Positions 17,768 through 26,961 of a stretch of 45,005 nt of DNA are shown piece by piece. A program made the position numbers and the translations under genes. The stretch is from Myxococcales bacterium (GTDB lineage: Bacteria; Myxococcota_A; Bradymonadia; Bradymonadales; Bradymonadaceae), in contig SKON01000081.1 of NCBI GenBank assembly GCA_007120035.1, forward strand, positions 1 to 45,005, read 5' to 3'. Positions within the stretch are counted from its first letter, which is position 1; each line of letters starts with the position of its first letter. The notes beneath the pieces are model-generated. The model did not search any database and was not told where the DNA came from. It was given only the letters and a program-made list of their open reading frames with translations.

Positions 17768-18841
17768 ATGGCGATGGCGATGGCGAAGGGACGAAACTGC
17801 CTCGGTCTCGACATAGGGTCGAGCGCAGTCAAGATGTGCGTCCTGAAGAGCACGAAGCGGGGGCTGAAGTTGATGGCCTTCGATCACGCCAAGCTGCCTC
17901 CCGAGACGATTGTCGACGGTGCTCTGATGGACTCGTCGGTGGTATCCGACGCGATCGGTGAGTTGTTGGGGCGAAATAAGATCAAGTCTCGGTATACGGC
18001 GCTGAGTGTCTCGGGCAACACGGTGATCGTGAAGAAGATCCGGCTCCCCCTGATGACCGAAGAGGAGCTGGAGGAGTCGATCCAGTGGGAGGCGGAGCAG
18101 CATATCCCCTTCGATATCAACGAAGTCCACATCGGCTTTGAGAGAGTGGAGACGAAGAACGAGCAAGGCCAGATGGACGTGGTGTTGGTGGCGGCCAAGA
18201 AGGACATGATCAACGACTACACCACGGTGTGTATCGGGGCCGGGCTAGAGCCGCTGGTGGTCGACGTGGATGCCTTCGCGCTGCAGAATATGTACGAGGC
18301 GAACTATGGGTTTCACCGCGGCGAGACAGTGGTGCTCATCGACATCGGCCACTCCGTGGTGACCATGAACGTGGTCACCGACGGGATCACGATGTTTACC
18401 CGGGATCTGTCGGCCGGTGGGAGCGACATCACCGAGGAGATCCAGCGGCAGCTGCGGATCACCTATCAAGAGGCGGAGCTGTACAAGATGGGTGGATCGC
18501 CGGGAGCGGCCACCGACGAGGTGCTGCCCCAGGAAGTAGAGAGTATCATCCAGGATAAAGCCGAAGACATCGCCCACGAGATTCAGAGATCTCTGGACTT
18601 CTACGCGATGAACGCCGCCGACAGTAAGATCGATCGGATCGCGGTTTCCGGTGGGACGGCGTCGATCCCCTCATTGGTGCGAACCATCGAGCGGATCAGT
18701 GGAGTGGAGACGGAGCTGATCAACCCGTTTCGAAATGTCTCCTACGATGAGCGACAATTCTCGCCGGATCGGATCCAGAGGTGGTCAGCGATCGCCGCGA
18801 TAAGCGTGGGGCTGGCCTTGCGGAGGACCAACGAACGATGA
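17768..18841 (+). CDS. pilM: Type IV pilus assembly ATPase-like protein PilM
   Basis: A 357-residue actin-fold (FtsA-like) protein, the cytoplasmic part of the type IV pilus alignment complex. Visible are the nucleotide-binding segments CLGLDIGSSAVK near residue 12, VVLIDIGHSVVTMNV in the middle and IAVSGGTASIPSL near the C-terminus, plus IRLPLMTEEELEESIQWEAEQHIPF, a hallmark of PilM. PilM recruits the N-terminal tail of PilN (conserved NLLP). AAGGAG lies seven bases before the ATG; the repeated MAMAMA start means the exact Met is uncertain. The stop overlaps pilN by 4 bp. This is first in the operon pilM-N-O-P-Q. Confidence 0.95.
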   Translation: MAMAMAKGRNCLGLDIGSSAVKMCVLKSTKRGLKLMAFDHAKLPPETIVDGALMDSSVVSDAIGELLGRNKIKSRYTALSVSGNTVIVKKIRLPLMTEEELEESIQWEAEQHIPFDINEVHIGFERVETKNEQGQMDVVLVAAKKDMINDYTTVCIGAGLEPLVVDVDAFALQNMYEANYGFHRGETVVLIDIGHSVVTMNVVTDGITMFTRDLSAGGSDITEEIQRQLRITYQEAELYKMGGSPGAATDEVLPQEVESIIQDKAEDIAHEIQRSLDFYAMNAADSKIDRIAVSGGTASIPSLVRTIERISGVETELINPFRNVSYDERQFSPDRIQRWSAIAAISVGLALRRTNER

Positions 18842-19491
18842 TTCGCGTCAACCTATTACCCATCAAGCAGGCCCGCCGGCGTTCGCAGGGTAGAGCGCAG
18901 CTCTTCCTCTTCGCAGGCCTGATCATCGTCGAGGTGTTGGCGCTCTTTGCGTTCTACCTGGTGGTCAGTGAAGACCGGGATGCCAAACAGACGGAAGTGA
19001 CGGCACTCCAGGAGCAGAGGCGTGAGATCGAGCAGGAGGTCAGCGAGGCGGAGCGTCTTCAGGAAGAGAAGGCGGCGCTGGAAGCCCAGTTGGCGGTGCT
19101 CCAAGAGCTGGAGGCCCGCCGGATCGGTCCGGTTCGGATGCTCGACGAGATCCAGGCGATGCTGAGCCCGCCTCGCAACGAGGAAGAGCGGGTCACGCAG
19201 CTTCGGCGAGGGTGGAATGTGGACTGGGATACCCGGCGGCTGTGGATGGAGCAGTTCAACGAAGGAGGAGGGGAGTTTCAACTCAACGGGTTTGCGGGCT
19301 CCCATGATGATGTAGCGGAATTTTTGCAGCGGATGACCACGGCGAGGTATTTCTTCAACGTGGAGCTCGAGGTGGTGGAGCGGACCGGAGGCGGCCGCGG
19401 CCGAGACGGCGCGCGGCTGGTGCAGTTCCGGATTCACGGTGAGCTGAGCTACACAGGCCACGAAACTGAGACGGCAGCAGAGGATTCGTGA
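18838..19491 (+). CDS. pilN: Type IV pilus inner-membrane protein PilN
   Basis: A 217-residue bitopic inner-membrane protein. The N-terminus MIRVNLLPIKQ is the conserved PilM-binding segment. It is followed by one membrane helix (about 20-42, LFLFAGLIIVEVLALFAFYL), a periplasmic coiled coil (about 50-95, Glu/Gln rich) and a ferredoxin-like domain. PilN pairs with PilO to link cytoplasmic PilM to the outer-membrane secretin through PilP. It starts at ATG 18838, within an ATGA overlap with pilM. Length and layout are normal for the family, apart from an acidic, Arg-rich loop (ERTGGGRGRDGARL). Confidence 0.93.
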   Translation: MIRVNLLPIKQARRRSQGRAQLFLFAGLIIVEVLALFAFYLVVSEDRDAKQTEVTALQEQRREIEQEVSEAERLQEEKAALEAQLAVLQELEARRIGPVRMLDEIQAMLSPPRNEEERVTQLRRGWNVDWDTRRLWMEQFNEGGGEFQLNGFAGSHDDVAEFLQRMTTARYFFNVELEVVERTGGGRGRDGARLVQFRIHGELSYTGHETETAAEDS

Positions 19492-19522
19492 GCCGAGTCG
19501 AGCTTTTCGGAGAGCAGAGTCA

Positions 19523-20095
19523 ATGAATGAGTTAGTCGACAGATTTAACGCCGTCCCCCTGGGCCAGAAGATGATCATCCTGGTGCTCTTGATGGCCCTG
19601 GTGTTCGTGGGGTTCTTCATCGGCGTGTACCAGCCGATCACGGAGGAGACGAGGGACCTGGAGGAGCGAGCCAACTCCCTGCAGCGGGAGGTGGATAGCC
19701 TGCAGCGGGTCAAGGCCAACCAGACCCAGGTCTTGGCCGAGCTCGATGAGTTGACCCAGCGGCTGACCGTAGCCCAGGAGCAGCTCCCGGAGCGGGCGGA
19801 GATCCCAAACCTCTTGCAGCGGATCCACGGACAGGCCCAGACAGTGGGTCTGAGCATCGAGCGGTTCCGACGGAACGCCGATGTGGAGCGGTCCGATTTC
19901 GTGGAGATCCCCGTGGAGATGGAGCTGGTGGGGACCTTCGATGAGGTGGTGAACTTCTTTTACTTTGTTGGCCGGATGACCCGGATCGTGAACGTACGAG
20001 AGATCACGATTCGTCGCACCGACTCGGGACTGTCTCCTGAGGGCACCCTGGCCGTGAGCGCTCAGGCGACGACCTACCGGTGGAATCCACGATGA
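19523..20095 (+). CDS. pilO: Type IV pilus inner-membrane protein PilO
   Basis: A 190-residue bitopic protein with a short cytoplasmic N-terminus (MNELVDRFNAVPLGQK), one membrane helix (about 17-38), a periplasmic coiled coil (RDLEERANSLQREVDSLQRV to LTVAQEQLPE) and the PilO ferredoxin-like domain (IPNLLQRIHGQAQTVGL, EIPVEMELVGTFDEVVNFFYFV). It forms the PilN-PilO heterodimer of the alignment complex. A GGAG sequence is present ten bases before ATG. Its last 4 bp overlap pilP. Confidence 0.93.
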   Translation: MNELVDRFNAVPLGQKMIILVLLMALVFVGFFIGVYQPITEETRDLEERANSLQREVDSLQRVKANQTQVLAELDELTQRLTVAQEQLPERAEIPNLLQRIHGQAQTVGLSIERFRRNADVERSDFVEIPVEMELVGTFDEVVNFFYFVGRMTRIVNVREITIRRTDSGLSPEGTLAVSAQATTYRWNPR

Positions 20096-20856
20096 GGAGC
20101 GGTGTGACGATGGTTGACGAGGCGAAAACGAGGCGAGACCGCCGGTCGCCGCTCTTGACGGGGCTGCTGATCCTCTTGATGGCTCTGCCGGCCCTGTCGT
20201 TGCTGGCGGCCTGTGGAGACGATATGCCCACAGGTCCCCCGGAGCGTCGCCGACGGTCGGCGGACACCGAGGACCAGCAGCCCGAGGCCGCGGAGACGAC
20301 CCGGGAGCTGGTGGACTTCGAAGAGTTGGAAGACTACGTGCGGCCCGACTATCCGGTGCGGCGAAATCCTTTCCAGCCCGACGTGGACGTGCTCGGCGCC
20401 TCGGAAGAAGAGGCATCCGCGGAGGAGATGCGTCCTCAGGAGCCCCTGGAGCAGTTCGCAATCTCGTCGCTGAACCTGGTGACGATCATCAGCGAGACCA
20501 CGGTGCCGAAGGCGATGTTCGTGGACCCCACGGGACACGGGCACTTCGCCAAGGAGGGGGATCGGATCGGCCGCAACAACGGGATCATCCGGGCGATTCG
20601 CCAGAACGAGGTGGAGATCCGAGAGGGTGATGAGCGGGGCTCTGTAGTGACCGTGCGAATGCGGGAGCGGGAGCTGCGCACCGAGGACGAAGGGTTGACC
20701 GAGGAGGAGCGGGCGGCGTTGCGGCGACTCCTGGGAACCGATGAGGGGCGAGAGCTCCTGGAAGAGGTGGGGGGTCCCCCCCGCCAGGAAGGAGAGCGCC
20801 CCCCGAGCGCTCAGGACGATCGATTCAACCTCGCACCGCCGAGGCGAAACCAATGA
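20092..20856 (+). CDS. pilP: Type IV pilus lipoprotein PilP
   Basis: A 254-residue inner-membrane lipoprotein. The start is ATG at 20092 in an ATGA overlap with pilO; the signal peptide ends in LLAACGDD. After a low-complexity linker the conserved PilP core begins at DYVRPDYPVRRNPFQPD and includes LEQFAISSLNLVTIISE, PKAMFVDPTGHGHFAKEGDRIG and the final beta strands. PilP binds PilN/PilO and the N0 domain of PilQ. An acidic insertion (VLGASEEEASAEEMRPQ) and an extended C-terminal tail (EERAALRRLLGTDEGRELLEEVGG and on) are longer than in classic PilP. The stop overlaps an alternative pilQ start at 20853. Confidence 0.92.
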   Translation: MRSGVTMVDEAKTRRDRRSPLLTGLLILLMALPALSLLAACGDDMPTGPPERRRRSADTEDQQPEAAETTRELVDFEELEDYVRPDYPVRRNPFQPDVDVLGASEEEASAEEMRPQEPLEQFAISSLNLVTIISETTVPKAMFVDPTGHGHFAKEGDRIGRNNGIIRAIRQNEVEIREGDERGSVVTVRMRERELRTEDEGLTEEERAALRRLLGTDEGRELLEEVGGPPRQEGERPPSAQDDRFNLAPPRRNQ

Positions 20857-20900
20857 GAATGCGTCACGAGCCACAGTCTGCGACGAGCAGGAGTCATGCG

Positions 20901-23900
20901 ATGAAATGGAAACTTTCGGTAATGTTGCTCGGTGCCGCTCTGCTCTGCAGTGCACCGGCCCTGGCGCAGCAGAACACCGGTACGGAGCTCAACGCCGTCT
21001 CTTCCCTCTCGGTACATGAGAGCGACGAGGGGACCTACATCCGGATCGGCGGAACCGAGGTGGCGACGTTCTCGGTGTTCAAGCTCGACGATCCCCCGCG
21101 GCTCTTCGTGGATCTCTCCAACAGCCGCCTCGATCGAGAGGGGCTCACCGAGGAGATCTACAACGGGGTGATCTCCCGGGTGGGGTTGATGGAGTTCGAG
21201 GACGGCTACCAGCAGGTGGCCCGTCTGGTGATCGGCTTTGAAGAGGCCGCCCACTACGACGTGCGCACCGAGGGCTCCGATGTGGTGGTCTTCGTGGATG
21301 GGTCGGCCCGTCGGCAGGCCAGCCCCCAGCCGGTGGCGACTGGTGTGGATGAGGCGGAGCTCCGACAGCGAGAAGAGGAGCTGGCCGAGGCTCGGCGGCG
21401 GCTCAGCGCCACGGAGGCGCAGTTTGAGCGAGAGTCCCAGGAGCGGCGCCAGGCCTACGACAACGCCCTCGGCGATCTGACGAACACCCGGTCGGAGCTC
21501 GAGGAAGCTCGGCAGGAGTTGGCGGCGATGCGGGAGCGTCGAGACGCGGCCAGCGGTGAAGAGCGTCGTCAGCTGGAAGACGCCATCGCCGAGCAGAATC
21601 GCGCGTTGGAGGCGGCACAGCGAGACGTGGACAGCCGGGCTCGTCAAGTGGAAGAGCTCCGGGGCGCCATGGCGGAGCTCCAGCAGGAGCGGGACACCGA
21701 GCGGGCACGTCTGGAAGAAGCTCAGCGGCGTGCGGCGGAGACCGAGGAGGCCTATCGAGAGGCCCTGGCTCTGGCGGAGCGCCGAGGCGAAGAGAGCGAA
21801 GAGGCCCGGCGGCTGGCAGCGGAGCGAGAGGAAGAGTCTCGCCGCGCCCAGCGTCGCGCTCAGGAGCTGGAAGAGCGGCTGTCGGCGACCCGGAACTCCC
21901 TGACCGATCTGAGCGCCGAGAACGAGGCCGCTCAGGCCCGGCTGGCCGAGCTCGGCGGAGAGGTAGAGCGATCTCAGAGCCACCTGGAAGAGCAGCAGCG
22001 AGAGCTGGAGAGCGCCCGGGCCCGAGAGTCGCAGTTGGAGTCCCAGATCGCCGAGCTGAGAGCTTCGGCCCGAGGCGCCGATGACAGCGCCGCCCTGCAG
22101 GCTCTGGAAGAGGAGCGACGGGATCTCCAGCGCCAGCAGCGGGAGCGAGAAGAAGAGCTCAGCCGAGCGCAGCGAGACGCCCAGCAGGTGCGGGCGCAGC
22201 TCGACGAGGCTAGGCAATCCGCGCAGTCGGCGGAGCGAGATCTGGCCGCAGCCCAGGAAGAGTCCCGACAGGCCCAGGCGGACCTTCGCCAGGCCCGGCG
22301 AGACGCCGAGCGCGCCGAGGCGGAGCTGGCGTCCGTGATGGCCCAGGTGGGAGAGCGAGACGAAGAGATCGCCCGGCTGCGTCGGAGCTTGCAGGAGTCT
22401 CAGCAGGCCCGGCAGGAGCTGGAGCGAGCCGCGTCGGACGCGGAGCGAGCCGCCTCGGAGGCCGAGCGCGCGGCGTCGGCGGCGGATCAACGAGCCGCCG
22501 ACGTGGAGCGAGAGGCCGAGGAGCGGGAGCGCTCCTGGATGGCCCGCGCGGCCCGTGCGGTCCCGGTGGATCCCATCGGTGAGAACGCCATCCGAGGGGT
22601 GCGCCTGGAGACCGGTGACGACGGCTATTCGCGGATCGTGGTGGACCTGGACCGACCGGGGCACTTCGAGACCGTGAAGGACCAGGGCCGAGCGGTGATG
22701 ATCTTCAACAACGTCAGCTTGCCGGAGCACCTGGAGCAGACTCTGTCGGCGGACGCCGAAGGGGGGGCCGTTCGGTTCCTTTCGAGCTATGCCGCCGAGG
22801 ACGGTCGGGTGAGGGTCGAGGCCGATCTGAGCTCCGACGCCTCCGAGGTGATCCGTCAGGAAGGCAATCGGGTGGTCTGGGAGTTCGCGCCCACCGTGGC
22901 GCAGCCGGCGGGCCAACTGGCCGCCGACTATCAGCCCCAGCGGCCCACCGACGGGGAGAGCGTGACCTCGAACCCGCCGAACTATCCGCGAGTCGTCTCG
23001 GACCCGACGCAGGTGAACACCGTGCCCGGGATGAGCCGGCAGCGGATCACCATCGACCTGCGAAGCGCGGACATCGAAAACGTGCTCCGCCTGATCTCGT
23101 CGGAGAGCGGCGTGAACATCATCGCCGGCAGCGACGTCTCCGGGGCGGTGACCATGCGGCTTCGGAGCGTGCCCCTGGACCAGGCGTTTTTAACCATCCT
23201 CCAGTCTCTGCAGCTCGGATTTGAGGTCCGGGGCAACGTGATTCGGGTGGCCCCCCAGTCGGTGCTCAACGACGAGCAAGCCGCCCGGGCCGAGGCTCGA
23301 GCCCGGGCCCAGGCCGTGGAGCCCCTGGAAGTGTTTTTGCTTCCCATCAACTACGCGTCGGCTTCGGATCTGACCACTCAGGTCACGGGGCTGTTGAGCC
23401 CCCGGGGCAGCGTGTCCGTGGATGACCGGACGAATACGCTGATCATCAAAGATCTGCGGGACAACCTGACCTCCATCCGGATGCTGATCGAGACCCTGGA
23501 CGCCCAGGTGCCCCAGGTGTTGATCGAGGCTCGAATCGTGGAGACCAACGACAACTTCACCCGCCAGATCGGTATCCAGTGGGGTGGTGACGTGGCGTTC
23601 GCTCAGGGGAGCGGAAACCCGACGGGCCTGATCTTCCCGAACGTTCTGGGGCTGGCCGGTGGTGCTACCGACGGCCAGGCGCCGACGGCGGGGACCTCGG
23701 ACAACCCGAACTTCGCCGTGAACTTGCCGGCCGCGACCGGTACGGGCTCCGGTGGCGCCCTGGGCCTGACGCTGGGGAGCGTCGGCGGGGCGGTGAACCT
23801 GAACCTTCGGCTCTCCGCCCTGGAGGACGCCGGGCACGCCAAGATCATCAGCTCTCCGCGGATTCTGACCCTCGACAATCGGCAGGCCACGATCAGCCAG

Positions 23901-24356
23901 GGGACGAGCATTCCCATCAGCGTCGTCGGGGCCGCCGGTGTCCAGACGGTCTTCGTGGACGCCACCCTGGAGCTGACCGTGACCCCCCACGTGACGCCCG
24001 ACGGCAACATCCGTCTGTCCATCCAGGCGACGAAGAACGAGCCGGACTTCCAGAACACTGGTGCTCGGGGTGACCCGACGGTGATCCGGAACGAGGCCCA
24101 GACGGAACTCTTGATCAAAGACGGAGACACCACGGTGATCGGCGGGATCTACTCCCAGAACACCGGTCATAGCGTCTCCGGGGTGCCCTTCTTGCACCGG
24201 ATCCCGATCCTGGGGTTCTTCTTCCGGACCCAATCGCAGACCGAGAACCGGCAGGAGCTCCTGATCTTTATCACGCCGCGAATCGTGAACCGGGCCGAGG
24301 CCCTGGGCGTGATGTCGGCGGGGACTTTGGAAGGTGACGTGAGCTTCTCGGAGTGA
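20901..24356 (+). CDS. pilQ: Type IV pilus secretin PilQ with long coiled-coil insertion
   Basis: A 1151-residue outer-membrane secretin, the gate for the pilus fibre. The start at 20901 is chosen because AGGAG lies seven bases before and a clean signal peptide follows (MKWKLSVMLLGAAL to PALAQQ); ATG at 20853 overlapping pilP adds 16 residues. Order: AMIN domain (about 30-115), then about 395 residues (150-545) of almost unbroken heptad-type Glu/Arg/Ala/Leu helix, a second AMIN domain (about 560-665), STN/N0 (about 710-780), N1 (about 808-880) and the secretin domain (about 885-1135, with SGVPFLHRIPILGFFFRTQ and LLIFITPRIV). The insertion between the AMIN domains is not part of any PilQ I know and could reach far across the periplasm. 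Confidence 0.92.
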   Translation: MKWKLSVMLLGAALLCSAPALAQQNTGTELNAVSSLSVHESDEGTYIRIGGTEVATFSVFKLDDPPRLFVDLSNSRLDREGLTEEIYNGVISRVGLMEFEDGYQQVARLVIGFEEAAHYDVRTEGSDVVVFVDGSARRQASPQPVATGVDEAELRQREEELAEARRRLSATEAQFERESQERRQAYDNALGDLTNTRSELEEARQELAAMRERRDAASGEERRQLEDAIAEQNRALEAAQRDVDSRARQVEELRGAMAELQQERDTERARLEEAQRRAAETEEAYREALALAERRGEESEEARRLAAEREEESRRAQRRAQELEERLSATRNSLTDLSAENEAAQARLAELGGEVERSQSHLEEQQRELESARARESQLESQIAELRASARGADDSAALQALEEERRDLQRQQREREEELSRAQRDAQQVRAQLDEARQSAQSAERDLAAAQEESRQAQADLRQARRDAERAEAELASVMAQVGERDEEIARLRRSLQESQQARQELERAASDAERAASEAERAASAADQRAADVEREAEERERSWMARAARAVPVDPIGENAIRGVRLETGDDGYSRIVVDLDRPGHFETVKDQGRAVMIFNNVSLPEHLEQTLSADAEGGAVRFLSSYAAEDGRVRVEADLSSDASEVIRQEGNRVVWEFAPTVAQPAGQLAADYQPQRPTDGESVTSNPPNYPRVVSDPTQVNTVPGMSRQRITIDLRSADIENVLRLISSESGVNIIAGSDVSGAVTMRLRSVPLDQAFLTILQSLQLGFEVRGNVIRVAPQSVLNDEQAARAEARARAQAVEPLEVFLLPINYASASDLTTQVTGLLSPRGSVSVDDRTNTLIIKDLRDNLTSIRMLIETLDAQVPQVLIEARIVETNDNFTRQIGIQWGGDVAFAQGSGNPTGLIFPNVLGLAGGATDGQAPTAGTSDNPNFAVNLPAATGTGSGGALGLTLGSVGGAVNLNLRLSALEDAGHAKIISSPRILTLDNRQATISQGTSIPISVVGAAGVQTVFVDATLELTVTPHVTPDGNIRLSIQATKNEPDFQNTGARGDPTVIRNEAQTELLIKDGDTTVIGGIYSQNTGHSVSGVPFLHRIPILGFFFRTQSQTENRQELLIFITPRIVNRAEALGVMSAGTLEGDVSFSE

Positions 24357-24451
24357 GGTCGATGAAAATGAACAACTTCAATTGGAATTCTCGGAAGGAT
24401 TTCGAGAGAATGAATCAAGAGACTCTACCAAGCCCTGAGAAGGAGAACGCC

Positions 24452-25189
24452 ATGAACCGGACGTGGAAACTTGCCCTGATCGGCGCGATGGCGCTGGGGC
24501 TGACCGCGGGCTGCGTCGATCAGCAGCCGTCCCTGGTGATGCAGGGCAGCGTGGTCGGAAACTTTGACGAAGAGATCGGCGGTTGTGAGTACAACCTGGA
24601 TTTCTCAGACACCCGGCTGTTGAACACCTCGGGGTTCATCAACCTGGCGGACTTCGAAAACGGTCAGCCCATCGCCCCCGGTGAGGCCCGTCTGGGAGCT
24701 GGGCGGTACTTCTTCTCGGCGATCTTCGAGAACCGCCTGGTGGACAGTCGGAACGTGGGCGCCGAGGGTAGTGGCGGCAGCGGCGGCGGGTTCGACGGCC
24801 TCTACCAGAACAGCAACGACATCCAGGTGACGTCGGCGACGGTGACCCTGCGAGAGGACGCCAACACGTTCCGGATCAACAACCAGAACGTGGCGTTCCC
24901 CGATCTGAGTCGGGAGCGGCTGTTCACGATGCTGGTCCAGACCAACCAGGGGACGGGGCTGGTAAATATCCCGCTCTTGAACGGCCCCCGGGACGCTCAG
25001 GTCTTCGAGGAGTTTCTGGCCAGCACGGTCCCGGCCGACGAGCCGCTGACGTTCATCGTGGAGATTCAACTCCACGGAGAGACCCTGGCGGGCAACAGGG
25101 TAGAGTCCAACCGGTTTGAGTATCCCCTGCAGATCTGTCGGGACTGCGGGATCGCCACCACGCCTTTGTGTGCTGCCGGTGGAAGCTGA
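24452..25189 (+). CDS. Lipoprotein at the end of the pil operon, unknown
   Basis: A 245-residue lipoprotein. The start is ATG at 24452, with AAGGAG six bases upstream; a longer frame begins inside or just after pilQ but lacks a signal sequence at its start. Lipobox LTAGC. The mature protein is beta-rich with conserved-looking pieces: GCEYNLDFSDTRLLNTSGFINLADF, a GSGGSGGGF turn, DIQVTSATVTLREDANTF, and a C-terminal CRDCGIATTPLC with three Cys. The gene follows pilQ by 95 bp on the same strand. A role in pilus or secretin assembly is inference from position. I do not recognise the family. A 15-bp perfect hairpin follows. Confidence 0.68.
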   Translation: MNRTWKLALIGAMALGLTAGCVDQQPSLVMQGSVVGNFDEEIGGCEYNLDFSDTRLLNTSGFINLADFENGQPIAPGEARLGAGRYFFSAIFENRLVDSRNVGAEGSGGSGGGFDGLYQNSNDIQVTSATVTLREDANTFRINNQNVAFPDLSRERLFTMLVQTNQGTGLVNIPLLNGPRDAQVFEEFLASTVPADEPLTFIVEIQLHGETLAGNRVESNRFEYPLQICRDCGIATTPLCAAGGS

Positions 25190-25217
25190 GCTTTTGTTGT
25201 AGTTGAGTCCAATTGTT

Positions 25218-25251
25218 CCGCGCCGGGCCCGAGTCTTCGGGCCCGGCGCGG
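25218..25251 (+). terminator. Strong hairpin at the end of the pil operon
   Basis: A perfect 15-bp GC-rich stem (25218-25232 with 25237-25251) with a 4-base loop GTCT lies 28 bases after the lipoprotein stop. No T-run follows on either strand, so it may be a Rho-independent terminator of the U-poor type or a 3' end-protecting hairpin. Confidence 0.55.
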
Positions 25252-25356
25252 ACGCTCTGCATTGCAATGTGAGGGGGCCGTGGTTAAGGTGCCCGCCCTC
25301 GCGGAGGGGTTGGACCTCCGAGACGATGAACGTTGACCTCCGCCCCGGAGCTGACC

Positions 25357-26958
25357 ATGTCCGAAGACCTCACGGCCTGGCCCTATCAAGAAGCCCGAAG
25401 TGTCCTGGAGCACCTCGGGAGAGCTGCCAAGAAAGGGGCGACAGACAAACCGGTGATCTTCGAGACCGGATACGGGCCCAGCGGGCTGCCCCATATCGGG
25501 ACCTTCTCGGAGGTGGCCCGGACCACCTGGGTGCAGCGGGCGTTTGAGGAGCTCAGCGATCGGCCCACCCGATTGATCGCCTTCAGCGACGATATGGACG
25601 GGCTGCGGAAGGTGCCGGAGAATATCCCGAACCCCGAGATGGTGGCCGAGCATCTGGGCAAGCCCCTCTGTGATATCCCGGACCCCTTCGGGGAGGCCGA
25701 GAGTTTTTCGGGGTACATGAACGGAAAGCTCTGCTCGTTCTTGGACTCTTTCGGGTTCGACTACGAGTTCTACTCCTCTCAAGAGCAGTACCGTTCGGGG
25801 GCGTTCAACAAGGGGCTCTTGCGGATCTTGGAGTGTTACGACGAGGTCCGCCAGGTGATCATCCCCACCTTGAGCTACGAGAACAAAGAGGAGTGGAGCC
25901 CCTTCTTTCCGGTGTGCGAGAGCTGCGGAAAGGTGAACAACACCCGGGTGCTGGAGATTCACCCCGAGGACGGGGAGCTGACCTATGTCTGCGATCAGTC
26001 CTTTCGGGGGTCTGAGGCCTGCGGGCACCGGGGGCGGACCGCCGTGACCGACGGCCGGGTGAAGGTGGGATGGAAGGTCGATTGGGCGATGCGGTGGTAC
26101 GTGCTGGGCGTCGATTACGAGATGTACGGCAAGGATCTGATCGAGTCGGCGGACCTCTCTTCGAAGATCGTGAAGATTCTCGGGGGAGAGCCGCCTGTGG
26201 GGATGTTCTACGAGCACTTCCTCGACGAGAAGGGGGCCAAGATCTCCAAGAGCAAGGGGACGGGGCTGACCATCGACGAGTGGCTGCGGTACGGGACCCT
26301 GGAGAGCCTGGGGTGGTTCATCTACAAGAAGCCCGGGACGGCGAAGAGGCTCTTCTTCGAGATGATCCCCCGGTCCACAGACCAGCACCTGGAGGAGCGA
26401 GCGAGCTTCGGTCGGGTGGAGGAAGACTCGGAGCGAAAGAATAGCCCCGTGTATTTCATCGAGTCCGGCCGGCTCAACACCGGCGAGGAGGTGACCTACG
26501 AGTCGGAGGTCTCCTTTTCGATGCTCCTGAACCTGGTGAACGTGCTGAACACAGACGATCGGGAGATCCTCTGGGACTACCTGCGGCGGTACAACCCCGA
26601 GGTGGACGCCGACGCCGAGATCATCGACGACCTGATAGATCGGGCCCTGCGGTACTACCGGGACTTCGTGCTGCCCACCAAGGAGTTTCGGTTGCCCGAA
26701 GGGGAGATCCTGGTCGCCGTGAAAGCCCTGCGGGAGGCCCTGGCCGCCGCCGACGGAGCGACCGCCGAGGAGTTGCAGACCTTGGCGTACCAGACCGGAA
26801 AGGATCACGGGATCAAGCTGAAGAACTGGTTCAAGGCGATGTACCGGCTCTTGTTGGGGCAGGATCAGGGGCCTCGGTTGGGGACCTTCATCCACCTCTA
26901 CGGGATCGATGAGACTGTGGCGTTGTTGGAGCAGCGGATCGCAGAAGCCGAGGCGTGA
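25357..26958 (+). CDS. lysK: Class I lysyl-tRNA synthetase
   Basis: A 533-residue class I LysRS (LysK), which charges tRNA-Lys in the cytosol. This is the archaeal/spirochaete/alphaproteobacterial type, unrelated in fold to the class II LysS. HIGH-type motif: GPSGLPHIGTF (HIGT at 46-49); KMSKS-type motif: AKISKSKGTGLT (about 294-301). A zinc-finger-like CESCGKVNN, with CDQSFRGSEACGH further on, sits in the middle. The C-terminal helical bundle is full length. The start is ATG at 25357 with GGAG six bases before; TTG at 25333 would add eight residues. Three bases separate its stop from the next gene, so they are probably one transcript. Confidence 0.95.
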   Translation: MSEDLTAWPYQEARSVLEHLGRAAKKGATDKPVIFETGYGPSGLPHIGTFSEVARTTWVQRAFEELSDRPTRLIAFSDDMDGLRKVPENIPNPEMVAEHLGKPLCDIPDPFGEAESFSGYMNGKLCSFLDSFGFDYEFYSSQEQYRSGAFNKGLLRILECYDEVRQVIIPTLSYENKEEWSPFFPVCESCGKVNNTRVLEIHPEDGELTYVCDQSFRGSEACGHRGRTAVTDGRVKVGWKVDWAMRWYVLGVDYEMYGKDLIESADLSSKIVKILGGEPPVGMFYEHFLDEKGAKISKSKGTGLTIDEWLRYGTLESLGWFIYKKPGTAKRLFFEMIPRSTDQHLEERASFGRVEEDSERKNSPVYFIESGRLNTGEEVTYESEVSFSMLLNLVNVLNTDDREILWDYLRRYNPEVDADAEIIDDLIDRALRYYRDFVLPTKEFRLPEGEILVAVKALREALAAADGATAEELQTLAYQTGKDHGIKLKNWFKAMYRLLLGQDQGPRLGTFIHLYGIDETVALLEQRIAEAEA

Positions 26959-26961
26959 GCC

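Noticed and set aside
20811..22916. Long - strand open frame across the pilQ coiled-coil region
   Set aside because: Its Leu/Arg/Ser-rich repeats mirror the Glu/Arg/Leu codons of the coiled coil; no start signal or family match.
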